Assembly (NCBI GenBank): GCA_027013285.1
Contig: JALUXR010000075.1
Span: 1-36,187 of the forward strand
DNA length: 36,187 nucleotides
Direction: 5' to 3'
Source: Candidatus Altimarinota bacterium
Lineage (GTDB): Bacteria > Patescibacteriota > Gracilibacteria > Absconditabacterales > Absconditicoccaceae
The translations under genes were made by a program, and so were the position numbers. A model generated the notes under the pieces. The model saw only the letters and a program-made list of their open reading frames with translations. It had not been told where the DNA came from and did not search any database. This document shows positions 33,100-36,187 of this stretch, in pieces. Numbering within the stretch: position 1 is the stretch's first letter; each line of letters begins with the position of its first letter.

Positions 33100-34539
33100 T
33101 TATTTACGGTCTTTTTTAAAATTTTTTTCTAAAATATTATAGTCTCAACTTTTTGGGTAAATATATGTAATTGGATCTAAAAGTCAAGTTGGTCTAATAA
33201 TTTGTTCTACAATATGGTTATTTGAAACTTCTTTTTCATATTCAGCTGGTGTTGCAGATACAAAAAGAATATGGACTTTTTTCTTTTTTCTTCAAGTTTT
33301 ATCAAGATATTCTATTCAAATCAACGGATTGGCTCCATTTAGCTTTTCATTGCTTTCAAGGTCTTTCTTTATTTTTTCAATGTTTTTAATTCCTAACATA
33401 TACTCAAGTTCTTGCCAAAATAAAGGTCTATGGTCTATAGCAGAGGGTAGTCTAAATCCGTAATTTATTAGATTTATTTTTCTGCTTCTATCTGCAGAAG
33501 GCATAGCTTTAAATTGAGGGATAGTCATGTGAGATTCATCTATGATTAGCAAAAATTCATCTGGGAAATAATCAAAAATACTTTGAGGTGGCTCACCAGG
33601 ATTTCTTTTTTCAAAATATCTTGAATAATTTTCTACTCCTGTTGCAAATCATGTTTCTTTTAACATTTTTAAATCATATTCTACTTTTTGTTGTATTCTT
33701 TGGGCAAAAACTAATTCATTTCTTTTTTTGAAATATTCTATTCTTTCAGCTAATTCTTGCTTGATTTGTGTGATAATTTCATCTATATCATTCATATTTT
33801 GCATAAACTGAGTTGCAGGCCAAATTACAGTTTGTTGGGTTGTTCCTATATTTTCCCAAGTGATAGGATTTTTCTTTTCTATCATAAAAATTGTTTCTTC
33901 ATCAAAATGTATTCTATAAATCATATCTTCTATAGAACTATAAATATCTAACATATTTCACAAAAAATTGAAACATCAAGGTTGTATATCTCATTTCACA
34001 GGATTATATTGTATTTTAAGTAGTTTAGCTTTTAATTTTTTAAAGTCATATTCTTGTCAAACTTCTAATTTTATGCTAGATTCCATAAACAATTCGGCAG
34101 TTCCAAGTCCATAAATAGCGGAAACAGAACTTACTATTACTGTGTCTTTTCTCGATAACAAGCTGGACATAGTCGCAAGACGATACATCTCAATTTCAGA
34201 ATTTACAGCAGAATCTTTTTCAATATAAACATCTCTTTCTGGAATATAACTTTCGGGTTGATAATAATCGAAATACGATACAAAATAATTTACTGCATTT
34301 TCTGGAAAAAATCATTTAAATTCTGTCGTAAGTTGGGCAGCTAAAGTTTTGTTGTGTGACAAAACTAAGGTTGGTAGCTTTAATTTGTTTATAATATTTG
34401 CCATCGTAAAAGTTTTTCAAGTTCAAGTAGCTCATAATAAAACAACTTTATCATTTCATTCTTGAAAATTGTTCAAAATTTGTTCTATAGCTTTTGGTTG
34501 GTCTCAAGCAGGTTGGTAAGGATTGTGAAGTTTAAACAT
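33100..34539 (-). CDS. uvrB: UvrB lacking helicase lobe 2 and the UvrC-binding domain
   Basis: UvrB opens damaged DNA and recruits UvrC in nucleotide excision repair. This one is 479 aa against about 660. Present are Walker A GATGTGKT (36-43), the damage-probing beta-hairpin [22 protein letters not shown], the DESH motif (334-337) with [14 protein letters not shown] and motif [13 protein letters not shown]. The protein then reaches the linker QIIRPTGLLDP, adds [21 protein letters not shown], and stops at TAA. Motifs IV-VI (including the usual GINLLREGLD and QTIGRAARN) and the C-terminal UVR helix-hairpin are absent. Without them, helicase activity and UvrC loading should fail unless another gene supplies them. 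Confidence 0.95.
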
Positions 34540-34611
34540 TCTGTGTGTTTATGTTTTTAAATTACTATAAAATAAGATTTTAAGTTAAGATTTCAAGTAA
34601 GGAAAATTGTA

Positions 34612-34640
34612 TTGATTATTGTTTATATAATTTTTATAAT
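34612..34640 (+). promoter_or_regulatory. Predicted promoter of the FecR-like gene
   Basis: TTGATT, a 17-nt spacer, then exact TATAAT, about 38 nt before the ATG. One of the best sigma70-type matches in the window. Confidence 0.55.
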
Positions 34641-34678
34641 CTACAAGTAAATAATATTTAAATTATAAAAATATAAAA

Positions 34679-36187
34679 ATGAAAAAATTATCTTTATATG
34701 TTATATTGGTTTTAGTTTTATGAATTGTGTTTTATTCGTATAGGGCTTATGAAGATGCAAATCACGATATATTTCAAAAAAATAATTTAGCTATTGCGAA
34801 TTTTAAGTCTGTAGAAAATTATTTGGAAAAACATTATAAGTGAAATTATCCTGTTCCAAGTTGAGACCTTATACTTTTGGATAAGACAAAAAAGATGATT
34901 CATCTAACAAATAGAAATACTCCGTTAAATCAGATTAAAAACTTGTCTATAATTCAATGAACTACTTGTCAGATTTTAAAAAATGATAAAAAATTTAATC
35001 AAATAAATTATGATCCTAGATTTTCTATTATAAATAAAAAAACTAAAAAAGTGTTATTTAAAAAATGTTTTACTTATTCTGTTACAAAAGATAGGAAACA
35101 TTTTCAAATTTGATCTTTGACAAAAAATGATTTAGCAATGTTGACTTGAGATTTAACTAAATCTATAACTAAATCTTATGATTCTCCTATTTTAGTAAAA
35201 AATTGATCAGAAGACTTTTTGCCTTACTCAGATACAAAATTAAGTCCTGTAGTAGAAATTAAGAATTTATGAGATTCTAAATTAACTATAAATGTATCTA
35301 ATGACGATATTGATAGAAATATTATTGTTAAAAATGGAGTAAATCAATTATTAACTTGAAATATAAGTTGAAAGTATAATATTTCTATAACTTGAACTGT
35401 ATGAAAGAATACTCAAATAAAATTTGTATCGACAGACGGTAGTATAGTTTATATTAGATGAGATAAAAATACTCATAAAGTTAATTTTGCTTTAAAAAAC
35501 TATTCTGTAAATTGAAATAAATTAAATTATTTTGTAGAAACTTGAAGATTTATAGCAAGTATTGTAAAATTATGACCTGATAAAAATATGTCTGTAAATC
35601 ATAATTGAACTACTTTGGTTATTAGATGAACAAAATTTACTATAGATGCAAATAAAAATACATTTGATACATTTTTGAGTTTATGACATATTGTTCAAAA
35701 AATTTGAAATCAAAGTGTTGATTTGAGTATGCAAAGATGATTTTCTTTGTTAAAAAATAATCACTTAGTGAAAGATATGGAAAAAATTAAACAATTAGCA
35801 TGATTTACAATTTATTCTGATATTTTGAATCAAAATGTTTGAGAACCTAGAATATTTTGAACTTCGAATAATTTAACTTGAATTAATAGAAAAAGAATTC
35901 CAATAATTTCTTATAATGATTGACAAAATTTTTCTGTAATTAAATTAACAAAGCAAAGATTTATAGATAAAATTAATAAAAATTTTGAAAAAAATAAATC
36001 AAAATATTTTAAGGAATGTAATTGAAAAAATGGTTGTGTAAAGCTTATGAAATATAAAGATGCAGTAAATAATATTTGTGAAAATTTAAACTTATGAAAA
36101 TGAATAGATATTACAAAATTGTATTATATACTTAAAAATAATTGATTAAAAAAGTTTAGTAATTGAAAATATTGATATTCTTTTAGT
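34679..36187 (+). CDS. Membrane-anchored FecR-like protein (C-terminus beyond the window)
   Basis: 503 residues in the window, still open at its end. A single N-terminal TM (LSLYVILVLVLGIVFYSY) leads to an extracytoplasmic part. Residues about 50-60 (YLEKHYKGNYPVPSGD) recall the variable region of pseudopilins. About 220-350 matches the FecR domain layout: VYIRGDKNTHKVNFAL, YFVETGRFIASIVK, then TTLVIRGTKFTIDANKNTFDTFLSLGHIV, corresponding to the typical VRGTEFxV...V.V..G.V core. The rest is Asn/Lys-rich; two Cys pairs near the end (CNGKNGC) are notable. It may sense or scaffold at the envelope; no sigma factor is adjacent. Confidence 0.7.

Noticed and set aside
32660-33142. 160-aa Phe-rich plus-strand ORF
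   Set aside because: Shadow of the Lys/Asn-rich coiled-coil ORF on the minus strand; poly-A coding strands give Phe-rich antisense frames.
1-36187. CRISPR array, IS element or prophage
   Set aside because: No regularly spaced repeats with spacers, no transposase or phage structural motifs seen; the only tandem array is the three-copy 23-nt repeat, which has no spacers.

Overview
The window comes from a very AT-rich bacterium that reads UGA as glycine (translation table 25), which points to the Absconditabacteria (SR1)/Gracilibacteria branch of the CPR. The evidence is direct. In-frame TGA codons sit at invariant glycines, for example in the FtsZ GVGGAGGN and GGGTGTG signatures, the FtsK and UvrB Walker A loops, the MurG GGGSGGH loop and the MurA RAGAG motif. 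The supplied ORF track breaks at every TGA, so it shows fragments. All coordinates here were re-read with TGA as Gly and only TAA/TAG as stops.

Layout. 1-2.1 kb: miaA (minus, cut by the window edge) diverges from murA (plus). 2.1-11.9 kb: a minus-strand run of six genes, in transcription order a class A PBP, a VWA membrane protein, a CNNM/CorC-type CBS protein, ftsK, a pilC/gspF gene and a PriA remnant. 12.0-16.3 kb: on the plus strand, dprA, an SLT+LysM cell-wall protein, a secreted protein of unknown function, and an isolated 26-codon membrane-peptide gene with its own promoter, an unusually good Shine-Dalgarno and a terminator. 16.4-19.7 kb: a stand-alone DnaE-type PHP domain, a small membrane protein and a full-length RelA/SpoT. 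19.7-22.6 kb on minus: ftsA, ftsZ, a lone atpC, tRNA-Thr(GGT). 22.8-25.7 kb: a 944-residue protein I do not recognise. 25.7-28.7 kb on minus: rlmE, a 477-nt structured non-coding stretch, a GT4 glycosyltransferase, HU and a small unknown protein. 28.9-29.6 kb: an AbiEi-like regulator preceded by three 23-nt repeats. 29.7-34.5 kb on minus: a 3'-truncated uvrB, a coiled-coil ORFan, a second ORFan and murG. 34.7 kb to the end: a FecR-like protein, cut by the window edge.

Most genes belong to cell-envelope growth and division (MurA, MurG, PBP, FtsA, FtsZ, FtsK, SLT/LysM) and to DNA uptake and processing (PilC, DprA). The most striking pattern is that several replication and repair proteins are present only as sub-domains. 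UvrB stops after its first helicase lobe. PriA retains only lobe 2, the zinc ribbon and the C-terminal domain, and its catalytic motifs are degenerate. DnaE is represented by the PHP domain alone. Other points worth following are the relA transcript that apparently runs antisense through tRNA-Thr before its terminator, the SD-led 26-aa gene, and the structured region upstream of rlmE.
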